Positions 49,055-55,577 of a stretch of 64,000 bases of DNA are shown here, one piece after another. Source of the DNA: Herbidospora cretacea (GTDB lineage: Bacteria > Actinomycetota > Actinomycetes > Streptosporangiales > Streptosporangiaceae); contig NZ_BBXG01000005.1 in the NCBI RefSeq assembly GCF_001570605.1, positions 186,001 through 250,000 on the forward strand. Direction: 5' to 3'. Position numbers and translations under genes: made by a program. The notes under the pieces were generated by a model. That model was not told the origin of the DNA. It saw only the letters and a program-made list of their open reading frames with translations, and made no database searches. Numbering within the stretch: position 1 is the stretch's first letter; each line of letters opens with the position of its first letter.

Positions 49055-49545
49055 TCCCGCTCACGCCCGGCCAGATCCGCGGCTCCTTCGTCAACCTCTC
49101 GCGGCGGCAGGCCAAGGAGCTGTCGGTGCCGCCGCTGGAGGAGGTCGAGTGGGACTGCCTCGACTTCTTCGCCTGGCGGCACGGACGCGCCGCCGACCGC
49201 TCCTACCTCGTGGCCGAACACGAGGGCCGGCTCGTCAGCCTGGCCCTGCGCACCACCGAGAAGAAGGGCCTCACCCCGCGCAGCGGCATGTGCGGCGTCT
49301 GCTGCACCGTCCAGGAGGGCGGCAACTTCGGCCTGTTCGTGGCCACCCGCGCCGGCGCGTCCGGCCGCGCGGGCAACTCCGTCGGCATCTACCTGTGCGG
49401 CGACCTCGACTGCTCCCTGTACGTCCGCGGCATCAAACCCCGCGTCACCCGCAAGCAGATGGGCGAGACGCTGCCGCGCCGCGACCGGGTCGCCCGCCTG
49501 CAGCTCAACCTCGCCGAATTCATCGGCAAGGTCCTCGAAGAGTGA
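49051..49545 (+). CDS. FBP-domain protein (EF-G-binding, FusB-like treble-clef)
   Basis: A 164-residue soluble protein. The C-terminal part has two Cys pairs in treble-clef spacing (MCGVCCTVQ and YLCGDLDCSLYVRG), the zinc site of EF-G-binding FBP/FusB-type proteins. The N-terminus ITPGQIRGSF-like opening (PLTPGQIRGSFVN) also fits. FusB proteins free EF-G from fusidic-acid-stalled ribosomes. The gene overlaps the NRPS stop by 4 nt, so it is an integral member of the operon. It may be a self-resistance factor, which would point to EF-G or the ribosome as the target of the peptide. That link is inference; free-standing FBP genes also occur elsewhere in actinomycetes. Confidence 0.82.
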   Translation: MIPLTPGQIRGSFVNLSRRQAKELSVPPLEEVEWDCLDFFAWRHGRAADRSYLVAEHEGRLVSLALRTTEKKGLTPRSGMCGVCCTVQEGGNFGLFVATRAGASGRAGNSVGIYLCGDLDCSLYVRGIKPRVTRKQMGETLPRRDRVARLQLNLAEFIGKVLEE

Positions 49546-49558
49546 AGGGGGAGATCCC

Positions 49559-50221
49559 GTGCCACTGATCGCGAGTTCACTGACCGACGCCGGCCGGGCC
49601 CACACCCTGTTCGACCGTTTCCCCGGCTACGCCGCCGCCCTCGACTGGGTGCGCGACTTCGTCGGCCGGCGCGATCCCCGCATCATGCGCCCAGGAGCGG
49701 TGTGCCCCAGGGTGGGCAACGCCTTACGCACCAACACGATCCGGCTGGTCAGCGCGCACACCCCGGCGTCGTCGCCGGAGGAGGCGCAGGAGACCGGCCG
49801 GGCGCTGATCGACCTGTTCCACGAGCAGTTCCCGACGCCGCAGGCGCGCCGCACCGGCGCGCTGCTCTGCCTGTTCCCCGAGCTCGACCCCGCGCGGGCC
49901 GGGGAGTTCATCGACGGGGGCCACCGGCTGCTGCGGATGGAGTTCGTCCGCCGGGGGCTCATGCTGGGCGAGTTCCACCCGGAGAGCCTGGTGGCCAGCG
50001 TTCACAACCCCGGCTTCGTCGTCATGGCCTCGCCCGTGCCGATGTTCGCCGTGCGCGCCATCAGCCCGCACGACCTGCTCTTCCTCGACACGCCCGCCCA
50101 CCCGGCGGCGGCGCGGTCCGAGTACCTGACCTGGTACCTGCACTACCTCGGCCACCAGCTCGGCGAGGAGTCCCGGCGCCGGGTGGCCGCCCGCCTCGAC
50201 GCGCTCTCCACGGAAAGGTGA
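49559..50221 (+). CDS. DUF6875-like protein of unknown function
   Basis: A 220-residue soluble protein with FPGYAAALDWVRDFVGRRDP, GAVCPRVGNAL, HRLLRMEFVRRGLMLGEFHP and a late AVRAISPHDLLFL segment. As far as I can recall these fit the DUF6875 family found beside specialised-metabolite genes. No activity is known to me. The GTG 49559 start follows AAGGGGGAG. Codon 56 is a rare TTA, shared with other genes of this operon. Cys and His residues at CP and EFHP could be catalytic or metal ligands. Confidence 0.8.
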   Translation: MPLIASSLTDAGRAHTLFDRFPGYAAALDWVRDFVGRRDPRIMRPGAVCPRVGNALRTNTIRLVSAHTPASSPEEAQETGRALIDLFHEQFPTPQARRTGALLCLFPELDPARAGEFIDGGHRLLRMEFVRRGLMLGEFHPESLVASVHNPGFVVMASPVPMFAVRAISPHDLLFLDTPAHPAAARSEYLTWYLHYLGHQLGEESRRRVAARLDALSTER

Positions 50222-50225
50222 TCAC

Positions 50226-50999
50226 GTGCTGGACACCGTCGTCGTCCGCAGGCGGGTCGACCCCGACGCCCGCCTGCGCCTGATCTGCCTGGGCTTCTGC
50301 GGCGGCGGAGCCGCGTCCTACCTGCACTGGGACCCCGTCATGCCGCCCGGGGTCGAGCTGGCCTCGGTCTGCTACCCGGGCCGCGAGGGCCGCTTCGCCG
50401 CCGACTACGCGCGCGACTGGACCGAGCTGTCCGGCGACGCCGTCGCCGCCGTCCGCTCGGCCGCCGACCTGCCCTTCGTCCTGTACGGCCACAGCATGGG
50501 CGGCTGGATGGCCTTCGAGGTGGCCGCCCGCCTGGAACGGGAGGGCGGCCCGCTCCCCGAGGCGGTGGCCGTGTCGTCGGTCAACGCGCCCAGCCGGGGC
50601 CTCACCGAACGCGACAAGTACCCCTCGCAGCACGACACCGACGAGCAGCTCATCGCCTGGATCAGAACCCACGGCGTGGCCGCCGAACACATCCTGGGCG
50701 ACCCCGACCTGCGGGAACTCGCGCTGGAGCTGATGCGCGCAGACCTGCGGGTCCGCGACACCTTCTTCCACCGGCCCGGCACCCGGCTCGGCGTGCCGCT
50801 GCAGGTCCTCACCGGCCTGACCGACACGGTGGTGGTGCCGGAGGCCAGGGCCCAGTGGAGCGAGCTGACGACCGGGCCCTTCCGCTACGACGAACTGCCC
50901 GGAGGCCACTTCTTCACCCCGGAGGTCTGGCGCGAGCTGCCCGGCCACATCGCGGCGCTGTCCCGCAACCACGGTTGCCCAACCGGAGTTGGCCATTAG
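50226..50999 (+). CDS. Type II thioesterase of the NRPS cluster
   Basis: A 257-residue alpha/beta hydrolase of the GrsT/RifR editing thioesterase family. It has LICLGFCGGGAASYLHW near the N-terminus, the nucleophile elbow YGHSMGGWMAFE, the Asp region LTGLTDTVVVPE and the His in PGGHFFTP. Such enzymes remove wrong acyl groups from stalled carriers and recycle mis-primed pantetheine. GTG 50226 lies 4 nt after the upstream stop. It is the last gene of the plus-strand NRPS operon. Confidence 0.93.
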   Translation: MLDTVVVRRRVDPDARLRLICLGFCGGGAASYLHWDPVMPPGVELASVCYPGREGRFAADYARDWTELSGDAVAAVRSAADLPFVLYGHSMGGWMAFEVAARLEREGGPLPEAVAVSSVNAPSRGLTERDKYPSQHDTDEQLIAWIRTHGVAAEHILGDPDLRELALELMRADLRVRDTFFHRPGTRLGVPLQVLTGLTDTVVVPEARAQWSELTTGPFRYDELPGGHFFTPEVWRELPGHIAALSRNHGCPTGVGH

Positions 51000-51010
51000 A
51001 GGATGCGGGG

Positions 51011-51457
51011 ATGCCGGACCTCACCCTGCTCTTCACCGCCCTCGCCGCCGCCTGCGAGGAGCGGGTCCGGGCCCGGATGGCCGAGGCCGGCCATCCGGAC
51101 GTGCGCCCGGTCCACGGTTACGTCTTCCAGCACCTGCTCACCGGCCCGGTCCGGGTCACCGACCTGGCCGGGCTGCTCGGCATGACGCCGCAGGGGGCGT
51201 CCAAGGTCGCGGCCGAGATGGAGCGGATCGGCTACGTCACCCGGCGGGTGTCCGGAGACGACCAGCGGGTGCGCGCCATCGAGCTGACCGAGCGGGGCCA
51301 CGCGGCCGTCGAGGCCGGACGGGCGGCCCGGCGGGCGGTGACCGGCGAACTGCTGGCCGGCCTGCCCGACCCCGAGCCGCTCCTGGCCGCGCTGACGGCG
51401 CTGTCCGACCGGACGGGCGCGCTCGACGACCTCATGGCGCGCCGGCTGAAACCCTGA
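51011..51457 (+). CDS. MarR-family transcriptional regulator
   Basis: A 148-residue winged-helix regulator. It has VTDLAGLLGMTPQGASKVAAEME (recognition helix) and the wing DDQRVRAIELTERGHAAVEA, both typical of MarR. ATG 51011 follows AGAGGA; upstream extension to 50855 is a shadow of the thioesterase. An inverted repeat GGTTG-CC-CAACC (50973-50984) just before the gene is a candidate autoregulatory site. It may regulate the convergent genes or the peptide exporter. Its 3' end overlaps the convergent methyltransferase gene by 26 bp. Confidence 0.9.
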   Translation: MPDLTLLFTALAAACEERVRARMAEAGHPDVRPVHGYVFQHLLTGPVRVTDLAGLLGMTPQGASKVAAEMERIGYVTRRVSGDDQRVRAIELTERGHAAVEAGRAARRAVTGELLAGLPDPEPLLAALTALSDRTGALDDLMARRLKP

Positions 51458-52043
51458 CCGCCGCCATCACGCGGTCGTCGAGGACCTTCTCGCTGCCGTC
51501 GAACGTCGCCATGACCACCCGCTGCTCCGCCTTGAGCGGGATCGGCCGCCATTCGGCGGGGTCGAGCACGGCCAGGATGTCGAAGTGGTCGACGACCAGC
51601 AGGGTCCCGCCCGGACGGACGGCCGCCGCGAGGGCGGGGACGATCTCGTCCAGGGCGTGGACGTAGTTGGTGCAGACCAGGTCGTAGCTCCCGGCGGGGG
51701 CGGCCCAGGTGGTGAGGTCGGCCTGCTGCCAGGTGATCCGCCCGGCGACCTCGGCCGGTTCCCTCGCCGCGAACGCGCGGGCGTGGTCGAGCGCGACCGA
51801 GGAGATGTCGACGGCCGTCACCTCCCAGCCCTGCCGGGCCAGCCAGATGGCCTCGGGCCCGGCGCCGCACCCGGCGTCGAGCGCCCGGCCCGGCGTCAGG
51901 CCCGCCGCGACGGTCGTCACGTAGGGGTTGGGGTCGTGGTGCAGCGCGGCGTGGTGGGCGGTCTGGTACTTGTTCTCCCAGAAGTCCCGGTCGAAGACCT
52001 CGTCGTGGTCGGGGTGGTGGTGGTTGTGCGTGTGCTCGGTCAT
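51432..52043 (-). CDS. Class I SAM-dependent methyltransferase (TehB-like)
   Basis: A 203-residue methyltransferase. It starts with a His-rich segment (TEHTHNHHHPDHDEVFD) that could bind metal. SAM motifs are ALDAGCGAGPEAIWLARQGWEVTAVD and QADLTTW. The domain order resembles TehB/small-molecule detoxifying methyltransferases. It overlaps the flavoprotein gene upstream by 4 nt (ATGA), so the pair is one operon, divergent from the XRE-cupin regulator. Substrate unknown. Confidence 0.88.
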   Translation of the reverse strand: MTEHTHNHHHPDHDEVFDRDFWENKYQTAHHAALHHDPNPYVTTVAAGLTPGRALDAGCGAGPEAIWLARQGWEVTAVDISSVALDHARAFAAREPAEVAGRITWQQADLTTWAAPAGSYDLVCTNYVHALDEIVPALAAAVRPGGTLLVVDHFDILAVLDPAEWRPIPLKAEQRVVMATFDGSEKVLDDRVMAAVRVSAGAP

Positions 52044-52972
52044 GCCGTGGCCTCCAGTACTGCCTGACGGGTCTCTTCCGCGATCAGGTCGGCGTTGATA
52101 CGTGCTCCGGCCATCGCCCCGGCCGCCGCCGAGCCGCCCACCTGGGCCGCCAGGTCGGTGACGTTGCCCGCCACCCACACGCCCGGCACCTCGGTCTGGC
52201 CGTCGGGCCGGGCGGGGATGTGCTCGCCCACGCCCATCGGGTGTTCCACGGCCTTCAGGCCGAGCCGTTCCAGGAAGGACGTCCGGGCCACCAGCCGGGT
52301 CGCGACCGCCACCGCGTCGCGGGCGACCACGGTGCCGTCCTTCAGGCGGACGCCGGTGATCCGGTCGTCGGCGATCTCCAGGGCCTCGGCCTCGCCGGGC
52401 ACCACCCGGACGCCCCGCGCCTCCAGCTCGGCGGCCTGCTCCTCGGAGAGCGGGCCCGCCGTGTGGGTGAAGAGGACCACGTCATCGCTGAGCTGGCGGA
52501 ACAGCAGCACCTGGTGGACCGCCATCGAGCTGGTCGCCAGGACGCCGATCGCCCGGTCGCGGACCTCCCAGCCGTGGCAGTAGGGGCAGTGGACGGCGTC
52601 GCGGCCCCACCGCTCCCGCAGGCCGGCGATCTCGGGGAGCACGTCCACCAGACCGGTCGTCACCAGCAGGCGGCGGGCGCCGACGCGCCGCCCGTCGGCC
52701 AGGACGACCGTGAAACCCGGTTCCACGTCGACGACCGAGCCGGTGGCGAGGTGGCCGCCGTACCGCTCGACCTCGGCTCTCCCCCGGGCCAGCAGTTCCG
52801 CCGGAGGGGTGCCGTCGAGGGCGAACAGGCCGTGGACCTGCGCCGCGGGTGCGTTGCGGGGCTCGCCCGCGTCGATGACCAGAACCGATCGGCGGGACCG
52901 GGCCAGCATGAGAGCCCCGTTGAGCCCCGCCGGACCGCCCCCGATCACCACTGCGTCGTAGGTGTCGTTCAT
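52040..52972 (-). CDS. Thioredoxin-reductase-like FAD/NAD(P) oxidoreductase
   Basis: A 310-residue flavoprotein. The FAD motif is VVIGGGPAGLNGALMLARSRRSVLVID. The redox pair is CPYCHGWEVRD, where true thioredoxin reductases have CATC. The C-terminal FAD motif is GVWVAGNVTDLAAQ. The CPYC form is frequent in actinomycete single-gene relatives that pair with XRE-cupin regulators, as here. ATG 52972 faces the divergent regulator across 69 nt. The frame extending to 53593 is a shadow. Confidence 0.92.
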   Translation of the reverse strand: MNDTYDAVVIGGGPAGLNGALMLARSRRSVLVIDAGEPRNAPAAQVHGLFALDGTPPAELLARGRAEVERYGGHLATGSVVDVEPGFTVVLADGRRVGARRLLVTTGLVDVLPEIAGLRERWGRDAVHCPYCHGWEVRDRAIGVLATSSMAVHQVLLFRQLSDDVVLFTHTAGPLSEEQAAELEARGVRVVPGEAEALEIADDRITGVRLKDGTVVARDAVAVATRLVARTSFLERLGLKAVEHPMGVGEHIPARPDGQTEVPGVWVAGNVTDLAAQVGGSAAAGAMAGARINADLIAEETRQAVLEATA

Positions 52973-53014
52973 GGGTCCAATGTGCGGCGGAGCCGGGCGA
53001 AAGCGCAAATGTTG

Positions 53015-53029
53015 TTGCCGATCTGGCAA
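53015..53029. promoter_or_regulatory. Candidate operator of the XRE-cupin regulator
   Basis: TTGCC-GATCT-GGCAA is a perfect 5-5-5 hyphenated palindrome in the 69-nt divergent promoter between the flavoprotein and the XRE-cupin gene. A site there could control both. Confidence 0.5.
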
Positions 53030-53041
53030 ACTGGAGGGGTG

Positions 53042-53629
53042 ATGGACGACATCGGCCAAGCCCTCGACGCGGTCGGCCCCCGCCTGCGGGCGCTGCGCCG
53101 GGACCGCGAGACGACCCTGTCGGCGCTGTCGGAGGCGACCGGCATCTCGGTCAGCACCCTGTCCCGGCTGGAGTCGGGCGCGCGGCGGCCCACACTCGAA
53201 CAGCTCCTGCCGCTGGCCCGCGCCCACGGCGTCACGCTCGACGAACTCGTCGACGCCCCGGCCACCGGCGACCCGCGCATCCATCTCCGCCCGACCATCC
53301 GCAACGGGATGACCATGCTGCCGCTGACCAGGCGGGCGGGCGGACTCCAGGCGTACAAACTGGTCCTCGCCCCAGGAGCCCGGGGCGAGCCCGAATTGAA
53401 GACGCACGAGGGGTACGAGTGGCTGTACATCCTCAACGGACGACTGCGCCTCCTCCTCGGCGAACACGACGTGATCATGGAACCGGGCGAGGCCGCGGAG
53501 TTCGACACCCGGGTCCCCCACTGGTTCGGGGCGGTCGGCGACGAACCGGTCGAGTTCCTGAGCCTGTTCGGCACTCAGGGCGAGCGCATGCACCTGAGGG
53601 CCCGCCCGAAACGGAAGGAGACGTCATGA
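53042..53629 (+). CDS. XRE-family regulator with cupin domain
   Basis: A 195-residue regulator. The N-terminal helix-turn-helix (LRALRRDRETTLSALSEATGISVSTLSRLESG, residues about 13-45) precedes a C-terminal cupin (KTHEGYEWLYILNGRLRLLLGEHD, EFDTRVPHWFG), which usually senses a small ligand or metal. ATG 53042 lies 4 nt after GGAGG. It is divergent from the flavoprotein/methyltransferase pair and overlaps the NUDIX gene by 4 nt, so it probably regulates both sides. Confidence 0.93.
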   Translation: MDDIGQALDAVGPRLRALRRDRETTLSALSEATGISVSTLSRLESGARRPTLEQLLPLARAHGVTLDELVDAPATGDPRIHLRPTIRNGMTMLPLTRRAGGLQAYKLVLAPGARGEPELKTHEGYEWLYILNGRLRLLLGEHDVIMEPGEAAEFDTRVPHWFGAVGDEPVEFLSLFGTQGERMHLRARPKRKETS

Positions 53630-54087
53630 GAGCACTGGTCGCGAAACTCTGGAAGTCGCTGCGGGGGCCGCTCCAGTGGCGGCTGCTCTACTTCACGCAG
53701 GCCAAGTTCATGGTCGGCGTGGTGGGCGTGATCCGCGACGACGACGGCCGGATCCTCCTCCTCAAGCACCGCTTCTGGCCGGAAGGCCGCCAGTGGGGCC
53801 TGCCCACCGGCTACGCCAAACGGGGCGAGACCTTCGAGGACACCGTCGTGCGCGAGGTCATGGAGGAGACCGGCCTGAAGGCACAGGTCAACCGGCTGGT
53901 GCGGGTCGAGAGCGGGTTCCGGCTGCGGGCCGAGGTGGCCTACGAGGGCGAGCTGCTCGGCGGCGTGCTGGCCCTCAACCCGACCGAGATTCTCGAAGCG
54001 GGCTGGTTCCCTGCGACGGGCCTCCCCGAGGAGACCATGCCGGGCCACCGCCAGCTGGTCGCGGCGACCACCGACCAAAGCCGGTAG
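53626..54087 (+). CDS. NUDIX hydrolase
   Basis: A 153-residue pyrophosphohydrolase. The Nudix box is complete, G(x5)E(x7)REVMEETGL, beginning at GYAKRGE. The preceding segment VGVVGVIRDDDGRILLLKHRFWP is typical of MutT-like members. The N-terminus ALVAKLWKSLRGPLQW is amphipathic. ATG 53626 follows GGAAGGAG and overlaps the XRE-cupin stop by 4 nt. The nucleotide substrate is unknown. Confidence 0.93.
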   Translation: MRALVAKLWKSLRGPLQWRLLYFTQAKFMVGVVGVIRDDDGRILLLKHRFWPEGRQWGLPTGYAKRGETFEDTVVREVMEETGLKAQVNRLVRVESGFRLRAEVAYEGELLGGVLALNPTEILEAGWFPATGLPEETMPGHRQLVAATTDQSR

Positions 54088-54097
54088 CGCCTCGGCG

Positions 54098-54367
54098 TCA
54101 GACGCCGGAACCGCGGTTCCCCCCGGTCCGCAGGCGCGCCTGGACTCCGTGGTCGGCGAGGACGTCGCGCAGGAGGGCGCGGCAGGCGGCGTCCTCGTCA
54201 CCGAAGACACGCAGGCCGGATCGCTGGCCGCGCTCGCTGTAGTAGACGTGCCAGCCGTTGGGGCGCTCCACCAGGCAGTAGCGTTCGTCGAGGTCGCGGC
54301 CGATGGAGTGGACGTCGATGCGCAGGGACGCCAAGTGGGCGGCGAGTGTCTCCAGCGTCCAGGTCAC
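54098..54367 (-). CDS. Small hypothetical protein
   Basis: An 89-residue acidic/basic mixed protein with NGWHVYYSERGQRSGLRVFGDEDAACRALLRDVLADHG, a strand-rich start and helical end that resembles small immunity or SUKH-unlike accessory proteins. I cannot assign a family. GTG 54367 has only a weak ribosome site. High GC at third positions on this strand supports a real gene. It is convergent with the NUDIX gene, with a 10-nt gap. Confidence 0.65.
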   Translation of the reverse strand: MTWTLETLAAHLASLRIDVHSIGRDLDERYCLVERPNGWHVYYSERGQRSGLRVFGDEDAACRALLRDVLADHGVQARLRTGGNRGSGV

Positions 54368-54482
54368 GGGAGAAGACTACGTTCCGGGGACACGGCACCC
54401 CGCCCGTCTGCACGACGGTCGGCACACTGCGGATCGGCAGCGTGGTTCCTAGGGTGCCTGGTACCCGGTTCGAACAGGGCGG

Positions 54483-55025
54483 CTAGGAGTTCCTGACCAT
54501 CCGCTCACCGCCGAGCGAGAGCAGCAGGAACATGTCGAACGCGTGGACATCCGACTTGTCCATGCGGCGGATCGCCTCGATGGCCGTCTTCGCCTTGGTC
54601 ACGTGTTCGAGGGTCTCCGCGCGGACCGCGTCGTATCCGGGGTCGTAGTCCGCGGCGTGCCGGAGCTGCTGGAGTTCGCTGAACGACTCGGAGAGCAACG
54701 TCAGGTCGGGGTCGACCTGGCCGTTGAGGCTGAGCAGTCGGGTCACCGCCTCGGGCGCGCTCTTCTTCTTCGCGATGGCCTCCACCCATCGGGCGGTCTG
54801 GCGGAAGTTGCCGTGCGCGTACCACCGGCTGACGGTGTGCCGGTGATCGTCTCGACCGTCTCCCACCACGCGCCGCGTGCCCTGGCCGACGAGTTCGTGG
54901 AAGACCGCGTAGTAGGCGGTCGAGGTCGCCCGGCGCAGGTGCGCGGTCCGGGATCCCCCGGAGCCGGCCCGGCCCGCGATCTGGCGGGCGAGGTGCAGGT
55001 ACTCCTCGGACTTGAAGACGCGCAT
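54483..55025 (-). CDS. HEPN-like helical protein
   Basis: A 180-residue all-helical protein. RRATSTAYYAVFHELV and LQQLRHAADYDPGYD are typical HEPN-superfamily segments. The RNase motif RxxxxH is not evident, so it may be a non-catalytic member. ATG 55025 overlaps the upstream stop by 1 nt (TGATG) and follows GGAGG by 7 nt; GTG 55028 is also possible. It forms a two-gene operon with 55025-55387, divergent from the CATRA/TIR/E1-E2 genes. A toxin-antitoxin-like or RNA-targeting defence role is possible but unproven. Confidence 0.75.
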   Translation of the reverse strand: MRVFKSEEYLHLARQIAGRAGSGGSRTAHLRRATSTAYYAVFHELVGQGTRRVVGDGRDDHRHTVSRWYAHGNFRQTARWVEAIAKKKSAPEAVTRLLSLNGQVDPDLTLLSESFSELQQLRHAADYDPGYDAVRAETLEHVTKAKTAIEAIRRMDKSDVHAFDMFLLLSLGGERMVRNS

Positions 55026-55387
55026 CACGCGTCCTCCGTCCCGGGCAGCGGCGCGGTGCCCGTCTCATCGTCGTGGTCGGGTTCGACGCGGCCCCTGTCC
55101 GCCCATTCCCGGGGAGAGTAGAACCTGGTGTAGACGTAGTGGTCCAGGCCGTTTTCGAACGCCAGCCTGTTGCAGTTCATGCCCAGGGCGTGGCACACCA
55201 TGGTGTCCCAGCCGTCCTCGCCCGCCTCGCCGTCCATGACGATGTAGGCCCACAGCCCGTCCTCGCCCTCGGAGTCCACCATCGGCTCCAGGGTCACCTG
55301 ACGGACCCCCAGGTCGCCCGGGATCTCGGAGGTGCGGATGGCCTCGGCCAGTTCGGTCAGGGTCTTGGACCAGTCGTCTGCGCTCAT
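55025..55387 (-). CDS. Acidic protein of unknown function, partner of the HEPN-like gene
   Basis: A 120-residue acidic protein (DSEGEDGLWAYIVMDGEAGEDGWD, HYVYTRFYSPREW, EPDHDDETG). I do not recognise it. The alternating strands before the acidic tail suggest a small alpha/beta fold. ATG 55387 is used; ATG 55396 and 55411 are in frame and none has a good ribosome site, so a short leader or leaderless start is likely. The gene pair with the HEPN-like protein resembles antitoxin-toxin order. Fold and role are inference. Confidence 0.65.
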   Translation of the reverse strand: MSADDWSKTLTELAEAIRTSEIPGDLGVRQVTLEPMVDSEGEDGLWAYIVMDGEAGEDGWDTMVCHALGMNCNRLAFENGLDHYVYTRFYSPREWADRGRVEPDHDDETGTAPLPGTEDA

Positions 55388-55577
55388 GACACGCATTGTT
55401 CTGAGTTGCATACGTCTAGTAGACCACCGACATGGTCTCCTTGTCCTCTGTATGCATTCTTCGCGCACCCCCATATCCAAATGGCCATGAGAAGCTGATC
55501 GGCATTTCCCTTATGTGTGGCTAGTATGGATTCCCCCGAACCGGGGTTACTGGGACCGTTTTGCGCTGGAGAGGTAA
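55388..55577. promoter_or_regulatory. Divergent promoter of the HEPN pair and the CATRA/TIR operon
   Basis: A 190-nt AT-richer gap without a gene. TAGTAT at 55522-55527 is a good plus-strand -10 candidate. CCCCG-AAC-CGGGG (55534-55546) is a short hairpin or operator just after it. The TTG start at 55578 has GGAGAGG 3 nt upstream. Confidence 0.5.

Noticed and set aside
54420-54490. A possible tRNA, suggested by GGTTCGA.
   Set aside because: The flanking bases do not pair as a T arm and no acceptor, D or anticodon stems are found.
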